DNA of 64,000 nt from NCBI GenBank assembly GCA_014898415.1, contig RCTD01000002.1, positions 1,302,001-1,366,000 of the forward strand, given 5' to 3'. The position numbers and the translations under genes were made by a program. Positions 25,057 through 36,531 of this stretch are shown here, one piece after another (the stretch's first letter is position 1; each line of letters opens with the position of its first letter). The notes under the pieces are model-generated. The model saw nothing but the letters and a program-made list of their open reading frames with translations. It had not been told where the DNA came from and did not search any database. The stretch comes from Stromatinia cepivora. Lineage: Eukaryota > Ascomycota > Leotiomycetes > Helotiales > Sclerotiniaceae.

Positions 25057-27620
25057 ATGAGTTCCAGGCCTTACAAACCCGGCCCTGACGCCGACATGTA
25101 TGATGACCAAGAATATTCGAACGAGTATCAACACCATGGAGCGCCTGGATATGATTCCTATCATTCGCGGAAGGGTAATCGATAGTTTAGACATGCAGAT
25201 TCCCAAGTATATGTGCTGATCATCAATGTCTCAAGATAACTCAAGGAGTCCTCCACGAGGACATGCTCCTGGCAGACCATACGACTCAGAATACCCAGAA
25301 CGGGCATATCGAGACGAGCGCAATCAGTATGATAACAGATATAAGCTTCGTTATGATAGGGAAATATTAAGCTCTCCGCGCAGAGAGAAGAGAGGCCGTT
25401 ATACGGACCGCGATCGCGAAGGATATAGATCTCCAGTCCGTGGGAGAAGTCGCAGTCGTTCGCCTCACCATGGCGCACCACTAAATCGAACAATCATCTT
25501 TGAGGGATTGCCTCTAGATATGACACAGGAAGACGTTGGCCGCCCCATTCCTACCAATCTATACCGAACCTGAGAATCCACTTCTAGCCTAAGTGTAATG
25601 TGAATTTTTTTTGGGAATTCTGGCTAAGCATAGCGATTGGCCTTGTTGGCCGTTGTTTTGATTTATAGATATCAAAAGAACTTCAAAATAGTCTTAGAGT
25701 TGAGGGTGTGGAGGAGATCAGATTGATCAAGGATAAAAGGACTGGTAGGCACGCGGACTTTTACTCTAGGGTAATACATCACTAACCATTTGGTTCTTAG
25801 GTATATCTCGAGGGTTTGCATTTGCGCAATTCTTTACCCTACCAGAAGCAAAACGATTCCTCGAAGAACATTACCCATCCGTTTCATTCTACGGCCCTTT
25901 GCAGGCATCAGAACCAACCAAAGTCAGAATCGCTTACAGTCGCGAGAAGAACGATCAAGAACGAACAAGCAAGCATGAGGATGATTGGAAATGTGACGTT
26001 GTGTGTTATCTTTACGCCATCCGAGATGTTCAAAGCTAATAAAGTCCAGTGTTACACATTGAATTATTCATACAGAATGATGTGTTTCAAATGCAATGGT
26101 CCCAGAACTAGTACGCAGCGTAGCCATATTCAGATTTCATATCACTAATTACCTTAGTACCAACTGCTCATGGTGTTGTTATGAGCCAAGGAAATGTATC
26201 TAGTTACTCAGGATTCGCTACGACCGGAGATAGTGATGCCTCGCCTGACGAAACAGCCTCTCAATTTCTCTTACTTAGAGGCCTCGAACCTGGCGTGACA
26301 GAGGAACTTCTTGCCAAGGGAGTAAGCAAACTTTACAAGACCAAAGCAAGCGCATCAGCGGATGTACATACAGCTAAGAAGACAAAAATATCTTCCACTT
26401 CCGCTGATGCCTCACTTGGCGCAAAAGAAGGTTCTCTCCGTCGCGTGTTAATGATTCGAGATCGTAAGACGAACGATAGTTGGCGATATGGGTTTGCTGA
26501 GTTTGCTTCGGTAGAGGATGCTCAAAATGCTTTGGCTAAGTACAACGCTACAGACAAGTTCACCATATCTTCGAAACCCGTGATGGTTTCGTACATCCAC
26601 GCCGGCGTATTTGTGCCAGTCCTTGACGTGCTAAACGAGGAAGCCGCGAGGTTCACATTCAGTCCATTGTCAAACTCTGCGGTTAATTTGATGTACTGGG
26701 ATACTACAGCTTATGCTAGCGAGTTGTCTACTGTACTCCCAGAAGCACCAGTGAAAAAGATGAATAATGAACGAGCTAGATTAGCTAGTGCAGCAGCAAA
26801 TGAAGGACTTGTTGGTGGCAAGGATGGGGAATTTCGGTCTAAGAAAAGAAAAATCGAAAAGGATTCGGCTGCGAGTACTAAGAAGGTTGTCGCTCCGCAT
26901 CTACAATTTTGGACCAATAGACATAATGAGATTCATGGTCTGCCAGCCAAAGATTTTGAGGACAATGAGTCTGACTCCACTGCTGCAATTGCAAAATCTA
27001 CATCAGAACCCATTGCAGATGCCCCACCTACTCAATCATACGCAGACATGGATCGAAAATGCTGTATCTTATGTTCCCGCCAATTCAAGACAGAAGCAGA
27101 AGTAAACAAGCACGAAAGAATCAGTCAACTTCATCGCGACAATACGAAGAATGAAGAATTGGTTTCAAAAGCTTTAGCCAAGCTCAAGAAATCTGCAAGT
27201 GATTCAACCTCACCCGAAAACTCCGCTTATAGAGATCGAGCAAAGGAACGCCGTCAGGCTTTCAATCAACCCAAGCAGCCTGCTGCGCAACATAATAAAT
27301 CAAGGACTTCATCTTCCATGACCAGTTCCCCTTCGCAAAAGGAAGAAGACAATGAGCCTGTAGCACCAGCACAATCCAAGGGTGCAGCACTATTGGGGAA
27401 AATGGGTTGGAATGCTGGAGAAGGTCTCGGTGCTCAAGGTACAGGGAGAACGGAAGCCATTGCGACTGAGCTGTATACGCAAGGTGTAGGTCTAGGAGCT
27501 GAGGGTGGCAAGCTGGGTGATGCGATGATGGAAGCGGAGAGGCAGACTAAAGGTGATTATAAGGCGTTTGTAGGAAGAACAAAAGAAAAGGCTAAGGAAA
27601 GGTATGAGACTTTGGGTTGA
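25057..27620 (+). CDS. RBM5/RBM10-like RNA-binding splicing factor, 738 aa
   Basis: A nuclear pre-mRNA splicing regulator by homology. Six exons with introns at 25175-25235, 25535-25668, 25745-25800, 26001-26049 and 26111-26157 sum to 2217 bp. The domain order is diagnostic: an Arg/Ser-rich N-terminus (about 40-115); RRM1 (about 122-205, split by two introns); a RanBP2-type zinc finger spelled W-x-C-x2-C-x10-C-x2-C across an intron (about 225-250); RRM2 (about 285-400); a C2H2 finger (about 552-578, CCILCSRQF); and a G-patch (about 655-700, KMGWNAGEGLGAQGTG). The second intron uses a GTTGGC donor, unusual for this window, but both frame and RRM1 alignment require it. No OCRE domain was noticed. 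Confidence 0.9.
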
Positions 27621-28136
27621 GGGGTTAACGGGGTTGAGGGGTTGACGGAGTTGAGGTGGGTCGAGTGTGTATTGTATGAATATATTATTAGGTACTTATT
27701 AAATGAAATAACGCTTCTGGGTTTATATTCTCTACTTTTAAAATCCTGTTAATCTAGAGCTTTTATCAATAGCCATTGAATTATTTCTCAAACCTGGATG
27801 GAAGAAGATACTGAATGAACAGGATACTTATAGAAGAATCTTGAATAACAACACCAATCTCATCAATATCCCAATATCCCAATATCCCCAATATCCCAAT
27901 ACATCAACCTCCACCCCTCTCATTCCTCTCTTCCCAAGAATAAATTCCGTGCAACAAATTCCATATCCTCTTTTATTCTCTATTCTCTATTCTTTACAAA
28001 ATCTACATCTATATCTATATCTACACCAATAAAAGGGAAAGAAAGAGAAAAGTCCTTATTGATGCAATATATGTGTGGTCATCCAATCAAGTTACGAAGA
28101 AGAGTACTTGGTAGTTCTGAATATTTACACTTTTAT
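27621..28136. other. 3' flank of the splicing-factor gene
   Basis: G-rich TTGAGG repeats directly after the stop give way to AT-rich sequence with ATATCCCA repeats (about 27865-27900). No gene is seen. Confidence 0.4.
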
Positions 28137-28565
28137 ATATAACGTGGTTTATCACCGAATGGATCACTCAATTTACATACAAAATTCGTCTGTGCGTAAC
28201 CGTGCCCTTTCTTTATTTATTCATAGAATTTTTTGAAAATTGAATATATAAAATTTAATTATAAAAATGTTACAAAAATCTAATCTTTTTTCGAAAATTC
28301 GAATTAATATAAGAATTATTATAAAAATAGTTTCTTTGTAACGAAAATCGTGACATTTTCAATTTTTTATTGAATATAATAGAAATATTTGTATAAAAAT
28401 TAGATTTCTAAGAAATTAAATTTTTATTATTATTTTAAATTCTTTTATTTTTCAAAAATAATGATTAGTTATTAAAATAAGAATATTTAAAAATGGCTAA
28501 TTTTGGTGTATTTTCAAATGATCCATTCGGTGATATGATCCACTCGGTGATAAACCACGTTATAT
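28137..28565. repeat. 429-bp inverted-repeat element with AT-rich core
   Basis: The arms at 28137-28165 and 28537-28565 are reverse complements at 28 of 29 positions. Just inside the right arm a 17-bp unit is present twice in tandem (28519-28535 and 28536-28552, differing at one base). The inner copy, not the outer, matches the left arm exactly. The core from about 28200 to 28510 is extremely AT-rich with no coding capacity. The structure is that of a small non-autonomous DNA transposon, possibly altered by C-to-T mutation. Confidence 0.75.
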
Positions 28566-29694
28566 TATATATTTAAATGGGAATTTGATGTATTTAATGC
28601 CATACATAGCTGTTTACATTGCAAAAGGAAAAAAAAGGAAGAAAAAGGAAGAAAATCATCTTGTTAAACGATTATTGCCTGCTACAAAAAATGTCATGTC
28701 ATGTCTTCCAAGGAAATGTAAGCAGCACAAACCGCAAGACCACATTCCCTCATGGCGAACGCCTTAACTTTATCATCACAAAACCCACACCCAGAATCCT
28801 CCATTAATGCTATCGAATCGAAGCCTCTTCCCTGCTCTACCTCTATGATAATACAAAAGCCCGATAGACCTGCTAACGGGTCAAAGGGAATTGATATCCG
28901 TGTGCCATTCCCCTTTGAGCGATCCATTTACAACATGTCCGCCTCAAGAAAACTGCGATTCAGCGTCGGTACGTGTCTGATGTTTCTCATTCGTGGCAAC
29001 TTCGGTTGAGGGGAGGGATAAGAATGATGGAATGACGCGGGCTGACGTGGTGGTTGCAAAGATGACAGCGATAATAGTCGTTATGCCATTATGCTGATTA
29101 TAGGGTGTAGATATGTGTTCGATAGGTCTGATTTAGTCCCGAGAGAATGGTACGGCTTTAGTTGTAATGACTGGTCGTGCAGTACAGAAATGGAATTCGA
29201 AAGGTCGACGAACTTAAATTTGATTGGGGATTCGTGGGAGGACAGAACTAAATTGGTGCAAAATCATCAAAAGAATCGAACCTTTCACTTACGCTATCTT
29301 TATATAAAATTCAGAGCGTAAGCGCAGAATAGTCAAGATCGAAACTGAATACGAGATGACGAGGAAATTTTGAAAGAATGTAGCAGAAGCAGAAATCCAC
29401 TCGAATTTGAGTAATGGGCTAAGTATCTGAATGAATAATTTCCGATTGAAAGATGATAAAACGAAAAGGGTTACGTGGTTTAGGTTGGAGAAACAGACAT
29501 AGCTGAGACGTGAAATGTTTTGTGGTGCGTGGCAAAGAACTACTTTGCAGACTTCTGCCAGACTATCCCTGCGTTTTACAGTGATAGCATCAATGAGCTT
29601 CTCGATTGAGATAAATGTAGCAAGTTGATTAAATTTTGAAGGACTGCTGAATTAACCTAGAGCTTGCCTACGTGTCAAAAGTCCACTGATGATC
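28566..29694. other. Intergenic, unresolved short frames
   Basis: A small frame at 28752-29009 (+) and an overlapping minus-strand frame at 28694-28927 both have fairly protein-like composition, but neither has a family signature or clean splice extension. The remainder is the 3' flank of the leftward SDR gene. Confidence 0.35.
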
Positions 29695-30769
29695 TTAATA
29701 GCAGGTATATCCACCGTCGACGACCTTAAAAAAGTCAGTGACGAGTACTTTAACATATATGAACAAGCTTTGAACTCACAAGATCACAGCCATTTAGATA
29801 GCTTGATGCATCACTCGCCATATAGACGAGTGTTCCTTGAAGCTCACTTGGATGAGAGAGCCGACCCATTGGAATATCTTTAACCCAATTCTCCTCGATA
29901 TGTTTTCCTTCTTTCTCCAAGAGATCAATTATGAGGTCTGTTTTTACGTATCCAGGGCATAAATTGTTGACTCTGATCCCATATGGTCCCCACTGAATGC
30001 GGATAAGTCCTAGGTTACCAAAAGATAGAATACCAGAACTCTTACCTCTGTTGCCAAACTCTTACCAAGCATTGAGACGGCCCCTTTAGACTTCGTCAGG
30101 TTAGCAATGGACTTTCACATGACCTTTTCTCAACATATTCGTAACATAAGCGGACTCGTGTAAGAAAGGTAAACCCACAGCATTATAAGCCGCTTGCTTT
30201 TGTGGTTTGACACAAATCATGCTGCTCATCGAGGATATCAAAATTAAGCTTCCCTTGCACTTCTTCTCAATCCAATACTTCCCCGCCTCTCTGGCAAAGA
30301 GAAAACTTCCATTAAGATTTACATCCATCATTCTCTTCCATTTATCAAAAGGGTATCGCTCTGCCTCATAATTCTCAACAATACCTGCAGCTGTAACAAC
30401 TACATCGACATGCCCAAAATCTTCGATAATCCTCGCCCATGTTTCTCGTACTGCCTCTTCGGATGCCACATCACATCCGTAAGGACGAAGATCGGGTTTG
30501 TAGGAAGGGTTCGAGGTTTCGATGTTCGATTTGATGTTATCAATTGATCTTTCACCGATGGATCGAGAAAGATCAACGCAAGCTCCGCGAGCACCACTCA
30601 GCGCAAAGGCAGTAAGACATTCCTTCCCAATCCCTCTTCCGGCGCCGGTGACAACACAAGTCTTTCCTTCGAGGGAAAACGAGGGAAGAGTCATGAGGGT
30701 TCTTCGTGGCACTGTGGCTGGCTTGGCAGCGCGGAGAAAGTTTCGAAGTATAGGTACTTTAATAAACAT
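29695..30769 (-). CDS. Short-chain dehydrogenase/reductase, polyol/sorbose-reductase type, 292 aa
   Basis: A classical SDR oxidoreductase. The nucleotide motif TGAGRGIG is at residues 41-48, the catalytic serine lies in the LILISSMSS strand, and YNASK carries the Tyr and Lys. Four exons (introns 29725-29779, 29993-30045, 30091-30178, the last with GCTAACCT) sum to 879 bp, and the Tyr-x3-Lys motif is completed only after splicing. The ending GCDLVVDGGYT is typical of fungal sorbose reductase, mannitol-2-dehydrogenase and D-arabinitol-2-dehydrogenase relatives, so a polyol/ketose substrate is likely. The first 30 or so residues are basic, free of acids and rich in Arg/Leu/Thr, as in a mitochondrial presequence; a second Met at residue 26 would give a form without it. 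Confidence 0.9.
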
Positions 30770-31196
30770 GTTTGAGGAGGATATTGTACTCGAATATGCT
30801 ATGCTGAGGATTCTCGCGGTGAAGTATCTACTAAGCTTGATTGATTAGTCCAACAGTGATCGTTGTGTTAGCAGGTGAAGCATTAATGTGAAGCAATTGG
30901 TCTTGAAGTAAGTATCATTTTGCGCCACGGATTCCTGTGTGCCATGAGAATCGTTGGCATATAGGTCGAAACGGGTTGTTAATGAGGGGAAATCTATTTA
31001 CATCGTTTCTCGTATGCTTTACCCGATTGGTCGATCCGGCAAGGATTAATACATTCGTGCATAATGTGAACATATTTGCATAAATATTTTATACCATATT
31101 CAACATATACTTGTACATTTTTCCGCAATTCATGGCTATTACTTAGAGAGGAGGTATCTATTCACTATTACCTGTTACCTATACCTACTAAGTAGC
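30770..31196. other. Spacer upstream of the SDR gene
   Basis: About 430 bp between two leftward genes, serving as promoter of the SDR gene and 3' flank of the hydroxylase gene. No coding segment is seen. Confidence 0.45.
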
Positions 31197-32118
31197 TTAA
31201 AGTCCTTCGAACATCGACTTATTCACCAAATACTTTTCTCTTTTTACACAAATATCAGTCCTTATAATCCACTTCTCACCCTCCGTGACTTCTCTCCCTT
31301 CATGTAACATACAATCATCCCCATGCTTATGTAGCAAGACCATTCCAGTCTCTAGACTTATAACAACAGGCTTATCAATAGGAGACTTCTTGTTAGGAAG
31401 TTCTTCAGGGTAAAAGACTGTTTCACCTCCTTGACAACCTGTTGCTGGAGATGTGAGGTACAGTAATAGTGTCCATGTTGTCTTTGCTTGAGTAGACGTA
31501 GGTTTTGTTGGAAGTATGATGAGATTCGATTCGTCGTCTGAGAAGTATGTGAGAATTGAAGGCTCATGGCTTGGAGTGGGAGCGTTAACTTACAATGACA
31601 ATCAAAGAACTGTCCCTTAGAATATCTATATATTCGAATGGCGGGGTTTAACCCTACAACATCTCCTCCCCTGTACTACTTATTAGTATCATGTATAAAC
31701 TATGGATAGCCAAACGATGGGGGGTTCACCATAACTCTCTTCTCTCCTCCTCACTCATCTTTTCACCCTCCTCCTCATATTCCCTCTCAATTTCACCACA
31801 TAAAAGCTCCTTGAGACCCGTCTCTCTCCAAAGTCGTTCAGCGAAATTCCAATCATCAACTCGATATCTATCATTGACTCTCAATGCATCACCCTTTTTA
31901 GGTTTACCAGGTGTTGTGGTTAAAGGTAAACTTTTCAAGAATGAGACATAATTTTTACAAAGAGTAGATGTCCAAAAGTTTGGTATTGTAATAATTTGAC
32001 CAGGAACGATGGTTTCGAGAGTTAAGTTTGTGGATGGCATGAGAGGTTTGAAGGGGGGCCAATTCGGAGGCGGAGATTCAGGTGTAGCGGCACTCTGTTT
32101 GGGCTTTTTGGGAGGCAT
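31197..32118 (-). CDS. 2OG-Fe(II) oxygenase, prolyl-4-hydroxylase-like, 268 aa
   Basis: A 2-oxoglutarate and iron dependent dioxygenase with a prolyl-4-hydroxylase type catalytic fold. Three exons (31730-32118, 31594-31670, 31197-31537) sum to 807 bp. The iron ligands are visible as His155 and Asp157 (the HYD of the C-H-Y-D motif, created by the second splice) and His234 in LLHKHGDDCMLHEG. Lys244 is placed to bind 2-oxoglutarate. GGETVFYPEEL is the usual strand between the two halves. The N-terminus is Lys/Pro-rich with MPPKKPKQS, with no signal peptide, so the enzyme is probably cytosolic or nuclear. The start is the ATG opening MPPKK; an upstream in-frame ATG (32169) lies in poor context. 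The target protein or metabolite cannot be inferred. Confidence 0.9.
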
Positions 32119-32728
32119 GTTAAGATTGTTTGGCTTCTTACAAGCAAAATCGTGTAAGAAATAAATCAAAAATATTTGAAGTTTTGAATTGTCCTAATGT
32201 ATTTATATTTTGATATTGGGTTGGGTTGCGTTTATTGCTGCCTGTTGACATAAATCTTACTTTCGTAGAGAGGGGCATCTGAATACGGTGACCGGGATTT
32301 TTACACAAGATTCATCCCGCAAGCCCAACCTCAGATCATTCATTCATCGTACCCTCATCAATTCTACAGCCATCAATCATACATTGCAAAGTTGCGATTG
32401 AATGTCTCCAGACGCATGAAACTCAGATTTATAAGAGTTAATAATTTCTAGATGGAATTGAGCGATGAGAAAAATGCTGGGCGCCACCGTGCTCTGGGAA
32501 TCAACATACCTCACCACGCTCACATTCCACACTTATTTTTGTTTCTCGTAGTTGCGCAGATATTCAAATACCAACCGAATTCGCGTTTGAACGTCGAGAT
32601 GTATCTTAGTTCATGCAAGTCGTTGACGATTTTATTTACCCAGCCTTCACATTTCTACCTTTCTCCTATACAGACTTGGATAGTCTTCTTTTCTCTTTCA
32701 CTTTTTCATTCAAATACCATCAAGAGTC
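32119..32728. other. Divergent promoter region
   Basis: Spacer between the leftward hydroxylase and the rightward secreted-protein gene. A 99-codon frame at 32452-32751 overlaps the next start but has no convincing composition. Confidence 0.4.
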
Positions 32729-33901
32729 ATGCTGACGCTCTTGATGTTTAATTTGATGCTGTGCATTTTACCTATTGGAGTGCTAGGAAGGTCTGAGAAG
32801 TCGGCTCGTGCTCACCCTATCTCTACCGGTTCAACAGAAGATGATGGGCAAGAAAACTATAAACCCGTTAGTATTGCACAAGCTTACCAAGAAGGGTCTA
32901 CTGGACAAACAACCTCGGTCAACTATACCTTACCATGGCCTGCTACTAAATCTATTCAACCCACTGTCACTTCCCAAGGGATGAATGTTACATCAGTGAT
33001 TCCCATTTACGAGATGTGCAACTTGCCAGGAGCAAGTACTACATCATGTTTACCATTTTTTCAAACTCTCATCACTACCAAATGTTCAACAGTTCTGACA
33101 GGATACTTCACGAGACATACCGTGTCTGAGTGTGATGAGATTGTCACTTTTTCTACACAGTACGGCTATTCTTTAGCTACCGCCGCTCCTACTGCGAGCA
33201 GAGCCTCAGGTCTCCACAAACGCGGTAAAAACACGTTAGTTACGAAGAACTATGTTCATAACATTACAACATATTACGCTGCTCCATGGCAATCAATTGC
33301 AGCGGATGATCCCTCAGACATACATGTTACCATTTGTGGGCTCTCTTCCGACGGCGTCCGGGTGTGTACGACTGTCACTGAAGTTTGGGTCATTCATACG
33401 GAGTATTTGCCGGTTTATAATACTGAGGTCATTTCAGTGTCGACTATAGTATCTTCAGTAAGTAAACATGTGCATATGATTGCAGACATGACTAACATCT
33501 TTAGACCGGTGTGCTGGCATTTGCTCCAGTCATATATATCACGATCACGCCCGGAACTTTCATCCTCTCAACGCAGATAGTATCCACAAGTTTATCAGCG
33601 AAGAATGTCACCTCCACGTCTCCTATCGAAAGGAGCTCAAGACCAGCAGACCTGGCATCTAGTACTGAAGATTCCACGACAACAATTCATGTTACAGGTC
33701 CTGCAAGTACCACGACAATAAGCTTGGGGTTAATCTCATCCCCAGAATTGATCGCACAGCCGTGAGTGTAGATATTAAACAAATTCTCATAGCTGACACT
33801 GACGAACCGTTGTAACTAGGAAAACACGCACCACCACCATCACTAGTACAACAAGAATAACGAGAACCACCACTTTTACACCTGTAGGTCAAACCATGTA
33901 A
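32729..33901 (+). CDS. Secreted Thr/Ser-rich surface protein, 355 aa
   Basis: The protein begins with a strong signal peptide (about residues 1-20, ending IGVLG). A mature region rich in Thr, Ser and Val follows, with several N-glycosylation sites and about eight cysteines. A basic KRGK site in the middle suits Kex2 processing. Introns at 33458-33504 (GTAAGT, CTAAC) and 33762-33819 give a sum of 1068 bp. The C-terminal third is almost wholly Ser/Thr-rich, ending in a TRTTT-type tract, as in O-mannosylated wall proteins. No clear GPI signal is seen with the stop at 33899-33901. A GTAGGT donor at the final coding triplets could instead splice to an exon after 33947, so the 3' end is uncertain. 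The family is unknown. Confidence 0.72.
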
Positions 33902-34837
33902 CAAACTCTTTATACCCTCTATTAATCACCGTTTATAGCGTCGCACTGTATTCCAAACTATTTAACTGTTCAGCAGGTCCTGAACTTGAGCTGGATTTGG
34001 TATTCGGAGATTCATTGGCAATTGCTTCTTTGTCTGCGTAGCACATTATATCTGAGATCATAGACACGTTAACATTTGATATATATAAAAATCGCTAGAT
34101 TACACATATCAAATGCATGACTTTCACCTTTGTCGAGCGGCTTTCACATAGATATCCCTTACCACATTGATATTCTTTTCTGAGAAGAGTAAAGCAGATA
34201 TTAATCTGCATATCGATAATTCAATACAATACCAAAATAGATAGCCATAATGTTACCTACCGCTCACAATCTTGATACTCCACAAACACCCATCCATAAG
34301 CGGACAATGATAAAATTGAATACCTACCTACCTATTCCCAAATCTAAATTCCCAAATCTATAAATTTCCAAATCTAACTTTCCACCCAGACTCGCTACAT
34401 CGTACGTATACCTTACATCGATATGGCGGAGCTCGAATGAACGTTTGAACTGATGCATCTTGCACCAAGCGAATCGAATCCCAGTCCAGGATTCCGGATC
34501 CGTATAATTACCTTCGCTTACTTCGGTAGGGGCAGTATCCAATATCCCCCCCCCGCCCCCCCCCAAAAAAATGGCTGATTGTATAACTGCATTTGCATAT
34601 ACATACTGAAATGTCAGTGTCCGGCCGGCATGACTAACTAGTAACCGCAGTACAGCATCATCCTCAATCTAACAAGCATCAGTGAGTAAACCTTCCACCA
34701 TTCATCTACATTTGCTGAGCTTTAAAAATCCTGAATGAGGAAAATGTCTGTTCTGGTTTTATGCTCTGGGTACTTTCCTAACGTCAACAACACCCTCCCT
34801 GACAAAAAAAACCCCTCCAAAAAGGAAATAAAGAAAA
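33902..34837. other. Intergenic with C9-G-C9 tract
   Basis: No supported gene. A 19-base tract of nine C, one G and nine C, followed by six A, lies at 34546-34570 and gives the minus strand G-quadruplex potential. The nearby minus-strand frame at 34324-34566 begins inside this tract and is treated as chance. Confidence 0.45.
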
Positions 34838-34956
34838 ACATACAACAGTGGGGATTCGCTGGTGGTCACCCACCCAACTACTAATCCATCGATCTGAAGC
34901 TTGTATATAGCAGAGCGGACAGGATATCCAATTCTCCACGTTCCAACCCAACATCA
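34838..34956 (-). rRNA. Diverged 5S rRNA copy, probable pseudogene
   Basis: On the minus strand this 119-bp stretch is collinear, without gaps, with ascomycete 5S rRNA as I remember it. The 3' half is strongly conserved, including GTAGTTGGGTGGGTGACC, CACCAGCGAATCCC and the end TGTTGTATGT, followed by a T-run that could act as an RNA polymerase III terminator. The middle (internal promoter region) and the first 14 bases are much altered. The 5' end no longer pairs with the 3' end to close helix I. Many changes read as C-to-T or G-to-A. Filamentous ascomycetes scatter 5S genes singly and keep pseudogene copies, which fits this isolated example. Confidence 0.75.
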
Positions 34957-36531
34957 GCCGAAAGTTCGATTTCTGATTTGGGTATTTCTTATTACCGTAC
35001 ACTCATAATACTACTATAATCTAAACCGTGATTCGTGACAGATTTGTACTCTCCTGAATACTCCTAAAGCAAAATCACCATAAAAATCCGATTTATACTT
35101 TCGGGGGTATTTTATAAAAAAGCCTAATCTTCTATTTCAATTATATTTTTTGTAGTTCTTTTCCTTTTATTACTTTTAAATAAATACTTCGGTAAATATT
35201 TTTCAGTATTTAAATACAATTTGTACTTAGATAAGTATATTTTGATATACAAATACGAATATACCGCAAAATCAAGCTGCAGACTCCAAAGCAAACATCG
35301 CATCGGGCTCTGCAAACCTGTCCTCTACAGCCTGCCATTAGCTCGGGAGGATACATTGTGGTAGATGTATATCGCCATATTGAGTACAGTGGCCGTGATA
35401 TGCAATCTCTAGGCCAAAATCTTTGTGGTGGGAGACAGCTGATGACTGCAACCTCCAGTATTCTTCCGAGCTTGAGATAAGTCTTCATAATGAACATACC
35501 TGCCCCATCAGAAACTCGAGTGGCCCTTTGGAAAGACTTACTCTTGTGGTATAAACCCCTTTCAATATACCCCAATACAAATTGACTTCGCATCTTCTAC
35601 AATGGCTGTCCCAACGCCCTGCATTCATTCCTTCAACATTATCAAGTCTGAATGCACTCGTAGCCATCAGTCCACAAGAATAGCCTCACTCATCTTGAGG
35701 ATTAAAGTAGTATTGCAGGTGCATTGGCAACTCATAAGTGCAACCCCCAGTTCGAAGGTGTCATATAAAGTTTCAGCTATGCAGTATAATACAGCACCAA
35801 CAAGTATATCTAATTTAATCCTTGGGTAGCTCCCTATCTGTGGGTTGACTTCTCAACCGTGGCACAAGGAATCACTCAAAAGGTGATTCTGTGCAGTGGT
35901 TCAGGTAAGTCTGATTCTTCTAAACTAAGGGTTGAAAGCGAAGACTATATAGACCTGCTCTCTTGTACTACATAGTTCTAGCTAGTTCTCTGAATGCCCT
36001 CTTGTAGGCCTATACCGTACAATTGGTTGTTTCCTGTAGTCTCTCCCGTAGTCCATTGAATCTCATTCCGACACTATCCTTGTTACATCTAGCCCAATAG
36101 CAAACTACCGGCAAAGTATATGGCCTATCATTAACTCGGAACGACAAGATGTAGTGGCAAGTTATATGTCACAGAATTCTATCGAATGCCATCTTAGACA
36201 AAATAGCCTCTGTCGGGGTAATGTCTTCTGTGGTGGCCATGCTATTGCCCACTGCTGATTTTCTACAAGAATGGAATGTATACCAAATATCTCTCTTTCT
36301 GCAATTCTCCTCATCCACCAGATACTATCCGCAGCTTTACATAGTGCGAAGATATGCGCTGGTATAACAAGAGCATGATTGTTGTTCTCATGAGTTGACG
36401 AAAATATTCGTGAGGTGCGATTATTGGGAATACATAAATCATACGATGGATCTGGAGTTCGTATTGATTCTTTCCACTTTCAATACTGAGTAGAACGCGA
36501 CCACAGTCCATGGTAGTGTCACTCATTCCGA
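34957..36531. other. Gene-poor AT-rich stretch
   Basis: No coding region of convincing composition on either strand. Scattered frames under 130 codons overlap one another. The AT-rich part at about 35040-35260 is poor in any structure that I can name. Confidence 0.4.

Noticed and set aside
28694..29009. Overlapping small frames on both strands
   Set aside because: Composition is plausible on both strands, so it does not discriminate; no splice-linked extension was found.
34324..34566. Minus-strand frame starting with a run of Gly
   Set aside because: The Gly run is only the translation of the poly-C tract; nothing else supports a gene.
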